Notes: generated from the sequence alone by a model not told the origin. 64,000 nucleotides of DNA from Adhaeribacter radiodurans (GCF_014075995.1 NZ_CP055153.1:4960001-5024000); one strand, 5' to 3'; numbered from the stretch's first letter, positions 19,749-28,827 are shown. Translations and numbers: made by a program.

Positions 19749-20957
19749 ATGGAAACGCCACTTACCTTAAGAAAAGAACAAGAAATTATTAAAAAAGCGA
19801 GTAACTATGTTTTTACGCTTTTTAAAGAAAAACTTTCTAAGAAATACGTTTATCACAATTATAAACATACTTCTGATATTGTGCAGGAAGCCGATACTCT
19901 GGCAGATGAGTACCAATTACCACAAACCGAAAAAGAAATTTTACTCTTAGCTGCCTGGTTTCATGATACCGGTTACTTAGACGTTTACCAAGGTCACGAA
20001 GAGCGGAGCGTAGAAATTGCTACCGCTTTTTTGCAACAGGAAAATTATCCAACCAACCAAATTCAGCGAATAAATTCGTGTATTCTGGCCACCAAAGCCA
20101 GCGTGAAACCCACCAATTTACTAGAAGAAATTCTGGCCGACGCAGACATTTCGAATATTGGCAGAAAAACTTTTTTCCCGAATGCGGAGTTACTACGAGC
20201 CGAGTGGGAAATTTTTTTAAATAAATTTTATACGGATGCCGAATGGGCTCAATACCAACTCGACTTTTTACAGGCGACGCATTTCCGTACCGAAGCTGCG
20301 CAGCGCCGTTATAGCGAGCAGCTAGCTAAAAACATTCAGGAGCAGCAGGATATTCTGGCCGAAAGCACTAAAAAAGAAAAAAAGGCAGAAAAGAAGAAGC
20401 GCAAAACTTACGCGCAACCCAAACGTGGTATTGAAACCATGTTTCAGAGCACCTACAGCAACCACATGAACCTAAGTTCTATTGCCGATAATAAAGCTAA
20501 TATGATGATTAGCCTCAATGCGATTATTATGTCGGTGATAATTACCTATTTGGGCGCTAAAACCTCAGTTATTGGTACCGAGTTTACCCGCAATCCTATT
20601 TTGATGATTCCGGTTGGCATTCTTTTATTAACCACTTTGGGTTCGGTAGTATCGGCTATTATGTCGGCGCAGCCCGAGGTAACCAGTTTTAACATTAAGC
20701 CCAATAAGGTGCAAAGTAAAAAAGTAAATTTGTTGTTCTTCGGAAATTTTACCAAGCTCCCGCTCGAAGATTTTCAGGCGGGTATGTATGAAATTATGCG
20801 CGAAAAAGATGCTTTATACACCAACATGATTACTGATATTTACTATTTGGGCGATGTACTGGCCAAAAAATACCGCCTGCTACGTATCTCTTACACTATT
20901 TTCATGATTGGGCTAATTCTTACCGTAATTGCTTTTGTAATAGCAATAAGCCGGTAG
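19749..20957 (+). CDS. HD-domain protein with C-terminal Pycsar-effector-like membrane domain (PycTM/DUF5706)
   Basis: 402 residues. The N-terminal half is an HD phosphohydrolase fold: HNYKHT (His40), the HD pair in AAWFHDTGY (72-73), GHEERS (His83) and ADADIS near 131. After a charged Lys-rich linker (about 206-220), the C-terminal domain begins MNLSSIADNKANMMISLNAI and carries a first membrane pair (about 255-310) and a last helix at the C-terminus, as in PycTM. PycTM proteins in Pycsar systems are membrane-damaging effectors triggered by cyclic pyrimidine nucleotides. No uridylate or cytidylate cyclase lies nearby, so a defence role here is unproven. HD-PycTM fusions are widespread in Bacteroidota chromosomes. 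Confidence 0.8.
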   Translation: METPLTLRKEQEIIKKASNYVFTLFKEKLSKKYVYHNYKHTSDIVQEADTLADEYQLPQTEKEILLLAAWFHDTGYLDVYQGHEERSVEIATAFLQQENYPTNQIQRINSCILATKASVKPTNLLEEILADADISNIGRKTFFPNAELLRAEWEIFLNKFYTDAEWAQYQLDFLQATHFRTEAAQRRYSEQLAKNIQEQQDILAESTKKEKKAEKKKRKTYAQPKRGIETMFQSTYSNHMNLSSIADNKANMMISLNAIIMSVIITYLGAKTSVIGTEFTRNPILMIPVGILLLTTLGSVVSAIMSAQPEVTSFNIKPNKVQSKKVNLLFFGNFTKLPLEDFQAGMYEIMREKDALYTNMITDIYYLGDVLAKKYRLLRISYTIFMIGLILTVIAFVIAISR

Positions 20958-21135
20958 GTAAATGATTAGGCTTTTAATGAGTTAGATAAAAATTTACTAA
21001 AAGCACTATCGGATCAAATCTCTATTTATTCTTTTTTTAGATAAGATTAAGCATTTTACATTTAAGCAGGTAAACCAGATTAGCTTACTTCAGCTTTTAA
21101 TATCGGAGCAGAAATTATTAGAAAAATTAATGTTT

Positions 21136-21155
21136 TACCCCTTTTATAAGGGGTA
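21136..21155. terminator. Hairpin, possible terminator of the HD-PycTM gene
   Basis: An 8-bp perfect stem TACCCCTT (21136-21143) and AAGGGGTA (21148-21155) with a 4-base loop. It is not followed by a good T-run, so a terminator function is only probable. Confidence 0.45.
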
Positions 21156-21189
21156 AAGTAGGTTAAGCAAAATAAAGAATTTATAAACA

Positions 21190-21219
21190 AAAACGCCTAC
21201 TCAATGGAGTAGGCGTTTT
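21190..21219 (-). terminator. Terminator after the fasciclin gene
   Basis: A 13-bp perfect stem (AAAACGCCTACTC at 21190-21202 with 21207-21219) and a 4-base loop. T-rich sequence follows on the minus strand, about 40 bases past the fasciclin stop codon. Confidence 0.85.
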
Positions 21220-21257
21220 GCAAAACAGGAACAATGGAAAATTCGGAACGCTTAAAA

Positions 21258-21824
21258 TTATTTACCTGGTAAAATTACAGTATCTACCACGTGCGTTACA
21301 CCGTTGCTGGAGATTACATCCGCAACAGAAACATTCGCTCCGTTGATCATCACTTTACCGCCCTTTTTACTTACGGTAAGCATTTCGCCGTTTACAGTTT
21401 TCAGAGTTTGACCATCTTTTAGATCTTTCGCGCGTAAAGCTCCTGGAACCACGTGAAAAGTAAGAATAGAAGTTAACTTTTCTTTGTTTTCAGGTTTTAC
21501 TAATTCATCTACGGTACCAGCCGGTAATTTCTCGAAAGCCGCATTAGTGGGCGCAAATACCGTGAAAGGTCCGGTTCCGCTTAGGGTTTCTACTAAACCA
21601 GCTGCTTTTACGGCCGCTACCAAAGTAGTATGGTCGCTGGAGCCTACGGCATTTTCTACGATGTTTTTAGAAGGCACCATCATGGCACCACCCACCATTA
21701 CTCCTTTTTCAGTACCGCTTACTTTAGCCATTTTAGAATTGGCCATGGTTTGCGCAGAAATATTTGAAGTAGAGAGAGCACAGATTGCCAGCATGAAAGC
21801 ACTAGCTGTAATTAACTTTTTCAT
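21258..21824 (-). CDS. Secreted fasciclin-domain protein
   Basis: Exported protein with one FAS1 domain, a fold linked to adhesion or matrix interaction. I choose the ATG at 21824, giving 188 residues with a clean signal peptide ([25 protein letters not shown]); the frame could extend upstream by 16 codons. FAS1 motifs are [50 protein letters not shown] and [10 protein letters not shown], ending with [20 protein letters not shown]. It is a single gene with its own terminator. Confidence 0.92.
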   Translation of the reverse strand: MKKLITASAFMLAICALSTSNISAQTMANSKMAKVSGTEKGVMVGGAMMVPSKNIVENAVGSSDHTTLVAAVKAAGLVETLSGTGPFTVFAPTNAAFEKLPAGTVDELVKPENKEKLTSILTFHVVPGALRAKDLKDGQTLKTVNGEMLTVSKKGGKVMINGANVSVADVISSNGVTHVVDTVILPGK

Positions 21825-22024
21825 AATAGGTTGTTGGGTTATAAACATTATGACCAAACCTACGGGCTGCACTGCTATCCGGATTGCGGCAGGTAAAAAA
21901 TAGTTACTAGAACAATTAAGAATGGATTACAAATTTTGAAGGTTTACAAGAAGTAAAAAGTAATTAGGAAAGTATAATCTTCCCAGCTTTATTTTTATTG
22001 GTTATTAAAAACGTATTATAGCTC

Positions 22025-22780
22025 TTAGAAGAAACTATCGTAGGCAAACTTGCTAATTATGGCTATTACAACTATCAGAAAAAACACTCGAATAAAACTA
22101 GTACCTTTTTGAATAGCCAGTCTACTACCTAGCGTAGATCCTAAGACATTGCAAATAGCCATTGGAATACCAATTCGATATAAAACCTGGTTGGTAAAAG
22201 CAAAATATAGAAGAGCCGATAAGTTAGTGGCTATGTTTACCACTTTAGCGGAGGCGGAAGCTGCTAAAAAATTAAACCCAAACAAACTAATAAAAATAAA
22301 TATCAGAAAACTGCCGGTACCAGGGCCAAAAAAGCCATCGTAAAACCCAATGATCAATCCTATGCCCAATCCGTATAACTTTTCTTTCTTTTCGGATAGG
22401 CGGGGAGCATGCAGGCTGCCGAAATCTTTGCGCAAAAAAGTGTAAACAGCTACTCCAATTAACAAAACTAAAATTACGGGCCGCAACATTTCAGTTGGGA
22501 TAGAACTTACCGTACGAGCACCAATAAAAGAAAATATAAAAGCCGCAGCTGCGGTCGGTATTATGCTCACCCATTTTATTTGAACGCTCCGGCGATAACG
22601 TAACAAAGCCGCAGAAGTGCCTGAAATTCCGGCTAATTTACCGGTACCTAATAAACTGGCAATGGGTACATGAGGTAGTAAAACGAGCATAGCCGGTGTT
22701 TGGATCAGCCCGCCGCCTCCTACGATTGAATCAATAAAACCAGCCAGAAAAGCAAAAAAGCAGAGGTAAAATATTTCCAA
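22025..22780 (-). CDS. TSUP family (TauE/SafE-like) inner-membrane permease
   Basis: 251 residues made almost wholly of hydrophobic helices, about eight. TSUP landmarks are visible: the first helix with GFIDSIVGGGGLIQTPAML, GTGKLAGISGTSAALLRY and in the second half GFYDGFFGPGTGSFLIF. The family exports sulfite, sulfoacetate or other organic anions, or moves sulfur compounds; the substrate here cannot be told. It is a single gene. Confidence 0.9.
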   Translation of the reverse strand: MEIFYLCFFAFLAGFIDSIVGGGGLIQTPAMLVLLPHVPIASLLGTGKLAGISGTSAALLRYRRSVQIKWVSIIPTAAAAFIFSFIGARTVSSIPTEMLRPVILVLLIGVAVYTFLRKDFGSLHAPRLSEKKEKLYGLGIGLIIGFYDGFFGPGTGSFLIFIFISLFGFNFLAASASAKVVNIATNLSALLYFAFTNQVLYRIGIPMAICNVLGSTLGSRLAIQKGTSFIRVFFLIVVIAIISKFAYDSFF

Positions 22781-23088
22781 AGATTAATCTGTTAAGACCT
22801 TTACTAAAGGGAACCTGTGCCGCAAAAGTAAGCATAATTTCATTTTTGCTTAGAATGATTTTATGCGCGTTTTAAACGCTTTACAAAAACAAATAAGCCA
22901 TTAATTATAAATACAAAGCGATTAATAAGCAGTGAAGTTAACCGGTTTACCTAAACAAAACATTCTTTAAAGTACATTTCTAGGTACAGTGAGAAGGTTC
23001 TCATGACTTACTAAACTTAACATTGTAAAATAAAAAATGGGAACAAAGAAAAGGTGCTTTTCTTATATTTGTTTAAAAGCTGAGTTGT
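22781..23088. other. 308-bp divergent intergenic region
   Basis: Lies between the TSUP permease and the Uma2 gene. Its right end contains the probable -7 box of Uma2 at 23064-23071. No gene or repeat was seen in the rest. Confidence 0.45.
23064..23071 (+). promoter_or_regulatory. Probable -7 promoter element of the Uma2 gene
   Basis: TATATTTG matches the Bacteroidota -7 box TAnnTTTG and lies 17 bases before the ATG, so the leader would be only about 10 bases. No good TTTG at the -33 position was found. Confidence 0.5.
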
Positions 23089-23667
23089 ATGGCTGTTCAA
23101 ACCAAAAAATTTATTAATCCCGAAGAATATTTAACCGCCGAAAGGGAGGCAGAATTTAAAAACGGGTACTATCAAGGCGAAGTATTTGCTATGTCGGGAG
23201 CAAGTTTTAACCATAATGTAATAGCGGCTAATTTATTAGGATTACTGTTTAGTTTGAAAAAAATGGATGTCAGAGCTTTTGGTAATGATTTACGCTTACA
23301 TATTCCATTGAATAGCCTTTATACTTACCCAGATGTAACTATTATCTGCGGAAAACCCACCTTTTTAGACCAGCAACTAGATACTGTTGTTAACCCCACT
23401 GTTATTTTTGAGGTTCTATCTCCCGCTACCGAAAAATATGATCGGGGGAAAAAATTTATGCTTTATAGGAGTATTTCTGCTTTGCAGGAGTACATTCTTA
23501 TTGATTCGCAATATAGATTAATTGGAAAATATACGCGTAATGCTGAGAACCATTGGATACTTACCGATTATAAACAGTCTGAAGATAATTTAATCTTTAA
23601 CAGTATTCCATGCAGGTTATCTTTGCAAGAAATTTATAGCGAAACAATTGGTATACAAGCAGTTTAA
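23089..23667 (+). CDS. Uma2 family restriction-endonuclease-fold protein
   Basis: 192-residue protein of the Uma2 (DUF820) family, which has a PD-(D/E)XK nuclease fold; its biological role is unknown. Visible motifs are NPEEYLTAEREAEFKNGYYQGE at the start (written here only as the start of the domain), then GNDLRLHIP, YPDVTIICG with the Asp, VIFEVLSPATEKYDRGKKF with the Glu, and the final YILIDSQ. The copy appears intact. Uma2 genes are usually multicopy singletons, and nothing here suggests an operon. Confidence 0.88.
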   Translation: MAVQTKKFINPEEYLTAEREAEFKNGYYQGEVFAMSGASFNHNVIAANLLGLLFSLKKMDVRAFGNDLRLHIPLNSLYTYPDVTIICGKPTFLDQQLDTVVNPTVIFEVLSPATEKYDRGKKFMLYRSISALQEYILIDSQYRLIGKYTRNAENHWILTDYKQSEDNLIFNSIPCRLSLQEIYSETIGIQAV

Positions 23668-23800
23668 TATATTTTTTCTCCTAGCAGGGCCTCTATTAAA
23701 TTTATTAAAACTACATTTACAAAGCCTATTTTAACTCTTTGCTAGTTTATTTAAGGTTCTTTTTTGATTCAAACTTTTTAATTTTAAAAGTAGAAGCACC

Positions 23801-25306
23801 TTAAAGCTTTCCGCCTACTACTACTGTTTCTTTAAAAGTTTGTACGTTGCCTTGCAGGTTAAATAATTGAATAAATAAAACATAATAGCCAATTGGTGCT
23901 TTTTGCTGCTGATTATTCGTACCATCCCATTGAAAGAACCCTTGGTTAGCTAATAATTCGTTTTTTACTAGATTCTTGATTAAGCGGCCATTGGTGTCGT
24001 ATACCGTAATATTGGCAACCATACCATTTTTAGCCGCTTCATAATTTATGGTAGTAAAATCGCGATCACCATCCCCATCCGGGGTAAAGACTTTGGGCTC
24101 TATGGTAAAAACCTGCGTTGCCATTGCTAATTCCTGCACCTGCGAGTTACGGTAACCCGGTGAAGCATATCCTACATTACTGGCTGCCGAGTGAAAATTA
24201 CTGGCAATACTCGGCCTCTCTAACCGGATTCGTTCCAGCGATACGCCATTTACATCGCTAATCAGTTTAAAATGCATGTCTTCGTGGTAGACAACACGAT
24301 CAATCTCTTGTTTATTAGCATCCAAAATTACAACCGTGCCCGCTTCATCGGGAAAAGAAGGTAAACTACTTACTTTCTGGAAAGCATCTGTTTTCGCTTT
24401 AGAGTAATGTTGCAACAAAATATCCGGGCGTGTAGTAACCACCAGATATTGCTGCGGAGCCAATACCAGTGGTTCAGTGGTAATAGCACGCGCATCGAGG
24501 GCCGTATCGGCTTTTACATTGCCAATTTGCCAGTTTTGTAACGAGAGGTATTTAGAAGACCGGTTTACCAGTTCTACAAAATCAACGCCTCCACTTCGAG
24601 GATTAAAGAGAATTTCATTAATAACTATATCACCAGGTACAGCAACTTCGGGTAACATAAAAGAGGAATGTACCGGATTAGCTAAAATATTACCGCTGCA
24701 ATCACGAATATTGGCAACCTGTACATCGTACTTTTTTCCTGGCTGCAAGTCGTTGTTCAGGGTTAATTCAACTGTGGTAAAATCCGGGCTTATCACCACT
24801 ACTTTAACTACTGCCATACTGGGGCTAATGGTATAATAAGTTGGCTGCACCGAAAGCGCACTGTCCAGCTTTTCGTTGAAGGTAAGAATGAGTTCTTTCG
24901 CGGATTTGATTTGCACCTTTAACAAGGTAGGCGGTAAATTATCGGGGTTACTGGCTTTTACTGCGTTTTCTTTACCCGGAGTACCACCAGCCGAATTGGT
25001 ACTCGCCACCCAGTTGTTTCCCGAAACACAGGGATTTTGCAAATCGATTATTTCAAGGCTCCATCCTCCTTCGGCTTTGTTGGCTTCCCGGTACCAGGCT
25101 GAGGTAAAATTTACTTTATCGATTAATTTACCCGTTTGATCAAACAATTCCACTGCATCTCCTCCATCGTTTAAAGTTGGAAAAGTTTTTAACCCTACTA
25201 CCTTACCAAAAGGTTTAAATTCTAAGGTATCTGCTGCCCGGCACACAATGGCGTAATCACCCGGGCGCAAAGAAAATGTTGGGAAAACTCCTGCCGAAGT
25301 AGTGGC
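23801..25306 (-). pseudogene. 3' part of a lamin-tail-domain secreted protein, split by the island
   Basis: About 500 codons of the C-terminal part of a surface or secreted protein. The fragment begins inside a lamin-tail domain (SAGVFPTFSLRPGDYAIVC), continues through an Ig-like segment and a second lamin-tail domain (GDIVINEILFNPRSGG), and ends with a FlgD-like/CHU_C-type domain (FTPDGDGDRDFTTINY ... ITVYDTNGRLIKNL) that may be the sorting domain. The frame runs past the att core to a TTG at 25345, but those codons belong to the island. The 5' part of the same gene is at 52697-53794. Confidence 0.9.
25298..25306. other. Left attachment-site core (att)
   Basis: AGTAGTGGC, identical to 52697-52705 and lying exactly where the reading frame of the split host gene breaks. 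Joining host sequence left of this core to host sequence right of the other core gives the codons for Y-S-D-A-T-T-S-A-G, restoring the lamin-tail domain. Confidence 0.85.
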
Positions 25307-25357
25307 ATCAGGAGTATAATTTCTTCTGTTTTCATCTATGTTCAATGATTATCTAAA

Positions 25358-25373
25358 TAGCCTTTCAAGGCTA
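25358..25373. repeat. Short perfect palindrome near the left end
   Basis: TAGCCTT-TC-AAGGCTA lies between the att core and the integrase gene. It could be a binding site for integrase or an excision factor, or a weak terminator. Confidence 0.4.
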
Positions 25374-25429
25374 TAAATCAGAGAATTGTTTATCTTCTAT
25401 ATCTTCTAATTGTCAATAATTTTCTTAAA

Positions 25430-25452
25430 TTGTGTGCAAATTGTGTGTGCAA
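25430..25452 (+). repeat. Left arm-type direct repeats
   Basis: Two copies of a TTGTGTG(TG)CAA motif stand in tandem about 125 bases inside the left att core. A matching pair occurs at 52592-52614 inside the right end, in the same orientation. This placement is typical of arm-binding sites for a tyrosine recombinase. Confidence 0.6.
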
Positions 25453-25476
25453 CTTATTTAAAATAATTGATCAGCA

Positions 25477-26703
25477 ATGTTTGATTTTTCTGATAGCGGC
25501 GTTACTGTAACGGCTATGCTCGATAATAGAAGAGCTAATAAGGAAGGGTTATTTCCTATTAAAGTACGGGTTACTTACCAAAGGGAGAGAAAATACTATT
25601 CTACTGGAAAAGCTCTATCTATTGAAGACTGGGAAAGATTAGCAGATGCAAAAAGTAAACGGCTCTCAGGTATTAAAAATGCAGTACAAATTGCTTCGGA
25701 TAAAGTTAAGGATGAAGTTAAGGATTTAATCAAAAATGATTATTTCTCTTTTGACAATTTGAATAAACGGTTAGGAAATTCTTGGGGAGACACCGTTAAC
25801 AGTGCTTTTAAGGTCCGTGTTGCAGACTTATTCAATGATGGGAAGATAAACACTTCTAGGTGGTATAAGGATGCTTTAAATAGCTTTGTTAGGTTTGGCG
25901 GGGAAAATATAAAATTCAATCAGATTACGGTGGATTGGCTTAAACGCTACGAACAATATCTATTAAACAAGAGCTATAGTTACACAACAATATCAATGCA
26001 CGCCAGGGCCTTGCAAACAATTATGAATGAAGCAAAAAATGCTGGAATTACTAAGGTAGCACGGCATCCATTTGGGAAAGGTAAATATGAAATACCAGAG
26101 CATTCTGGCCGCAATATGGCACTTCCTCTAAAAGATATTGGTAGGATTGCTAATTATGATTGTGTACGCCCCAAAGCTAGGCTAGGAAAAGCTATTTGGC
26201 TATTTAGTTATCTCTGCAATGGTGCCAATATTGCCGATATTTGCAGATTTAAGTTTTCTAACATACAGAACAATGAGATTTGTTTTTACCGGAAAAAGAC
26301 TACGGCAAAATCAAAAAGAAAAAGGTTAATACGAGCGCTTATTACTTCTGAGATGGCAAATATTATAGCAGAATTTGGGAATACGAACAATGGACCAGAT
26401 ACTTATTTATTTCCATTTCTAAAAGGTGGAGAAACGCCAGTAGAAGAACATAAAGCTATTGCTAAAATTCTTGACTTAGTTAATGACCAAATTGAAAAGA
26501 TTGGCAAAAAGTTAGGGATAGGTCATATTAGCACGTACACGGCCCGGCATAGTTTCGCGAGTGTATTAAAGCGGTCTGGAGCTAATATTGCCTTTATTTC
26601 AGAGAGCCTAGGGCATAGTGATCTGAAAACTACTGAAAACTACCTGGCTTCCTTTGAGCAGGAAGAACGGGCTAAGAACGCAGCTTTACTAACTAATTTT
26701 TAA
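25477..26703 (+). CDS. Tyrosine recombinase (island integrase)
   Basis: 408 residues; integrates and excises the island. An N-terminal arm-binding part (1-105) and a SAM-like core-binding domain (about 110-205) precede the catalytic domain. The catalytic residues visible are Arg357 in YTARHSFASV, His380 in ISESLGHSDLKTT and the nucleophile Tyr389 in ENYLASF. The place of the first catalytic Arg reads CNGANIADICRF, with Asn where most family members have Arg; a missing first Arg is known in other Bacteroidota integrases such as IntDOT. It is the first gene inside the left end, reading inward, 11 bp before the next gene. Confidence 0.95.
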   Translation: MFDFSDSGVTVTAMLDNRRANKEGLFPIKVRVTYQRERKYYSTGKALSIEDWERLADAKSKRLSGIKNAVQIASDKVKDEVKDLIKNDYFSFDNLNKRLGNSWGDTVNSAFKVRVADLFNDGKINTSRWYKDALNSFVRFGGENIKFNQITVDWLKRYEQYLLNKSYSYTTISMHARALQTIMNEAKNAGITKVARHPFGKGKYEIPEHSGRNMALPLKDIGRIANYDCVRPKARLGKAIWLFSYLCNGANIADICRFKFSNIQNNEICFYRKKTTAKSKRKRLIRALITSEMANIIAEFGNTNNGPDTYLFPFLKGGETPVEEHKAIAKILDLVNDQIEKIGKKLGIGHISTYTARHSFASVLKRSGANIAFISESLGHSDLKTTENYLASFEQEERAKNAALLTNF

Positions 26704-26714
26704 TTACTATTAGG

Positions 26715-27770
26715 ATGAAGAAATATATAGACGATAAAGGGCTTGAAGTAATTGAGTACAATTTTGTCGATTATTTAAATGGCGATATAGGATGTTGGAT
26801 AAAAGCTAATAAGAAGTGGATTGAGAAAGATATTAGTTATGCCTACTTGCCAATGGATGAATTAAATAAAATAAAAGCCCAGGCAGAAAAATATTATTGG
26901 GAAAAGGTTAATTATTTATTCAAAGAATTTAAAGATTATTTTATAGTGAGATGGAATCGATCTGGCAATCCAGAAAGACTTTTAATGAAGGAAATTGCTA
27001 ATTATGAAATGCTTCTCTTTAATGAAAAACTTCCTTTGCCATCAATAGTTACAAATCTCACTGGACCCGATCTACTTGGGCCAAGTTACATGCGTTTGAT
27101 AATCTGGCAGCCATATGTACCAGTAGGTTTTTTTCAAAGATTCGTGCTTGGGAAGGATAAGATAAAAACTAGATACGAGAATGTATATACCACTATGGAT
27201 ATTTCAGATATTCGTGAAAAATATAATAGAATTGTTGAACAAGGTTTAAAAGATTATTCCCGTACGAATTCACCGAAATGTTACATTCAAAGTAATGATT
27301 GCCAGTATATACAGGTTGAAGCAATCAATTTATACTATCACTGGTTAAATAATTTTAATAACAAGAAAAATGTTTCTGATGGTCAGCAAACTCCCACCAT
27401 ACAAAACCTAAAGCAAAATAATAACATAGAATCTGACTTATCTAAACCTACTTTACCTCAAATTGCTTTATTATGCATTTATAAAAAAAGACCATTGAAC
27501 GATAACAATGCCAGTCTCATTGCTAAAGAATATGGGCAAAATTCCGGAGAGAAGTTAATGAGGCATTATGTAGAATACGAAACAGAAAACGATCGCACGG
27601 CTTTAGGTATATCTAAAATGGGTAGAAGTGACAGAGTAAAGTTGAAAGATATAAAACAAGTAATTAAAATACTCGAGTTTGAAAAAGCTTGTAGCAAACA
27701 AGCAAGGAAAGACTTAGAGAAACTGGAAGATAATAAAAATCAATATAAGAAAAATAGAGACTACTTTTGA
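26715..27770 (+). CDS. Hypothetical protein next to the integrase
   Basis: 351 residues, not recognised. The N-terminal two thirds are mixed, with many aromatic residues (KKWIEKDISYAYLPMDEL); an Asn/Gln-rich linker near 225-240 separates a basic helical C-terminal part (ALLCIYKKRPLNDNNASLIA ... KMGRSDRVKLKDIKQVI) that could bind nucleic acid. It follows the integrase by 11 bp, so the two are likely co-transcribed. Proteins with this kind of C-terminus are often found beside integrases in Bacteroidota islands, without assigned function. Confidence 0.65.
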   Translation: MKKYIDDKGLEVIEYNFVDYLNGDIGCWIKANKKWIEKDISYAYLPMDELNKIKAQAEKYYWEKVNYLFKEFKDYFIVRWNRSGNPERLLMKEIANYEMLLFNEKLPLPSIVTNLTGPDLLGPSYMRLIIWQPYVPVGFFQRFVLGKDKIKTRYENVYTTMDISDIREKYNRIVEQGLKDYSRTNSPKCYIQSNDCQYIQVEAINLYYHWLNNFNNKKNVSDGQQTPTIQNLKQNNNIESDLSKPTLPQIALLCIYKKRPLNDNNASLIAKEYGQNSGEKLMRHYVEYETENDRTALGISKMGRSDRVKLKDIKQVIKILEFEKACSKQARKDLEKLEDNKNQYKKNRDYF

Positions 27771-27837
27771 CCGGTTTTGACCGGTTAGCACTTTTTCATT
27801 CATTTACCTTAGCACTATACAATTAAATGTAAGTGTT

Positions 27838-28179
27838 ATGGAATTAATATTAACCACACCAGACGAACTTGAAGCTGTTATTTCTAGGGCTGTAAGTAAA
27901 GCTATTAATAAACAATCCCCACAGCTACCTTCTGACCGATGTAATAAAGAAGAGGCTATACAGTTTTTAAATGAACAAGGCTATAAAATAAGTGAATCAC
28001 GCTTTTATAAATTAACTGCTGCAAACGAACTACCAGCCAAGCGCTTTGGATCCAGACTGGTATTTTCACGAAAAGAACTTATTTCCTGGATTGAATCCCA
28101 ATTATTAGATAATTCTAATAAACAGGATACCCTTTTGTCTTTAGCGAAGAGTGCTCGAGCGAAACAAAAAAATCGCTAA
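27838..28179 (+). CDS. Helix-turn-helix protein, excisionase or regulator type
   Basis: 113 residues. A winged HTH of the MerR/excisionase type lies at about residues 43-82 (EEAIQFLNEQGYKISESRFY, then LPAKRFGSRLVFSRKELISW), with the recognition helix followed by the wing that reads the site. Proteins of this type act as excision factors or early regulators. A 67-bp gap separates it from the gene before, with a short tandem repeat of GACCGGTTTTGACCGGTT at 27769-27786 just upstream. Confidence 0.8.
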   Translation: MELILTTPDELEAVISRAVSKAINKQSPQLPSDRCNKEEAIQFLNEQGYKISESRFYKLTAANELPAKRFGSRLVFSRKELISWIESQLLDNSNKQDTLLSLAKSARAKQKNR

Positions 28180-28183
28180 GGTA

Positions 28184-28618
28184 ATGGAAGCATTAAACGA
28201 GCTTTCGCGTCTAGCCTTAAAAAGGAAAAGGCAGCAATACCCATCAGTGCCGGATAAAGGGTTAGTTACTCCCAAATACGGGGATAAAAATGCAAATGAG
28301 CTTACCAAGGCAATTTTAGATTACTTCCGGCTAAATGGCGGCTATGCTGTACGCATTAATAGCCAAGGGCAATATAATGAAAAATTAGGCAAGTTTACTA
28401 AGGGAACTACAACTAAAGGCACGGCTGATATCCATGGGTGTTTAGATGGTATTCATTATTCCATCGAGATAAAGATAGGTGCTGATAAACAGAGTGATTT
28501 TCAAAAAGCTACTCAGGAGCAGGTACAAGCGGCCGGAGGATATTACTATATCGCAACAAACTTTCAGAGCTTCTATGACTGGATTATTACTAAAAAGAAG
28601 GGAGGTGTAGCATGCTAG
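28184..28618 (+). CDS. VRR-NUC domain nuclease
   Basis: 144 residues from the ATG at 28184; a GTG at 28151 would add 11 residues and overlap the previous gene. VRR-NUC is a PD-(D/E)XK-fold nuclease domain found in phage and repair proteins. Its motifs are visible: the N-terminal helix ANELTKAILDYFRLNGGYA, GTADIHGCLDG with the Asp, YSIEIKIG as the E-x-K, and TQEQVQAAGGYYYIA. It belongs to the rightward replication block and may process DNA structures during island replication. The stop overlaps the next start by a few bases. Confidence 0.85.
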   Translation: MEALNELSRLALKRKRQQYPSVPDKGLVTPKYGDKNANELTKAILDYFRLNGGYAVRINSQGQYNEKLGKFTKGTTTKGTADIHGCLDGIHYSIEIKIGADKQSDFQKATQEQVQAAGGYYYIATNFQSFYDWIITKKKGGVAC

Positions 28619-28827
28619 ATCATACCTACACCTCCAATAAATCTTTGTTCGGGCAAGACAAAGATACAAAAATTAACCATTTTCTTTCAGCTCTCCCCCA
28701 CTTGATTTTTTCAGAAACAGGATTGAAAAATATTGCCGGTCGGTTTGGTATTACCCTTGAAGAGCTTAAAGCTCATATTGCAGAATTTGAGAAGGAAAAT
28801 ACCTGGAAGGGAGGACAAAATGGATGA
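28612..28827 (+). CDS. Small hypothetical protein, possible HTH
   Basis: 71 residues, starting within the end of the VRR-NUC gene and ending within the start of the ATPase gene, which indicates translational coupling. The C-terminal part (LKNIAGRFGITLEELKAHIAEF) has the shape of a small helix-turn-helix. No family recognised. Confidence 0.65.
   Translation: MLDHTYTSNKSLFGQDKDTKINHFLSALPHLIFSETGLKNIAGRFGITLEELKAHIAEFEKENTWKGGQNG

Larger units (their letters stand above)
20958..21257. other. 300-bp convergent intergenic region with two hairpins
   Basis: Between the convergent HD-PycTM and fasciclin genes. It contains a TACCCCTT/AAGGGGTA hairpin (21136-21155) and the fasciclin terminator (21190-21219). 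The remainder is AT-rich with nothing recognisable. Confidence 0.5.

Noticed and set aside
25307-25345. In-frame extension giving the 3' fragment of the split gene an apparent start (TTG)
   Set aside because: These codons belong to the island side of the att core and the start is a weak TTG; the fragment is better treated as part of a disrupted gene.
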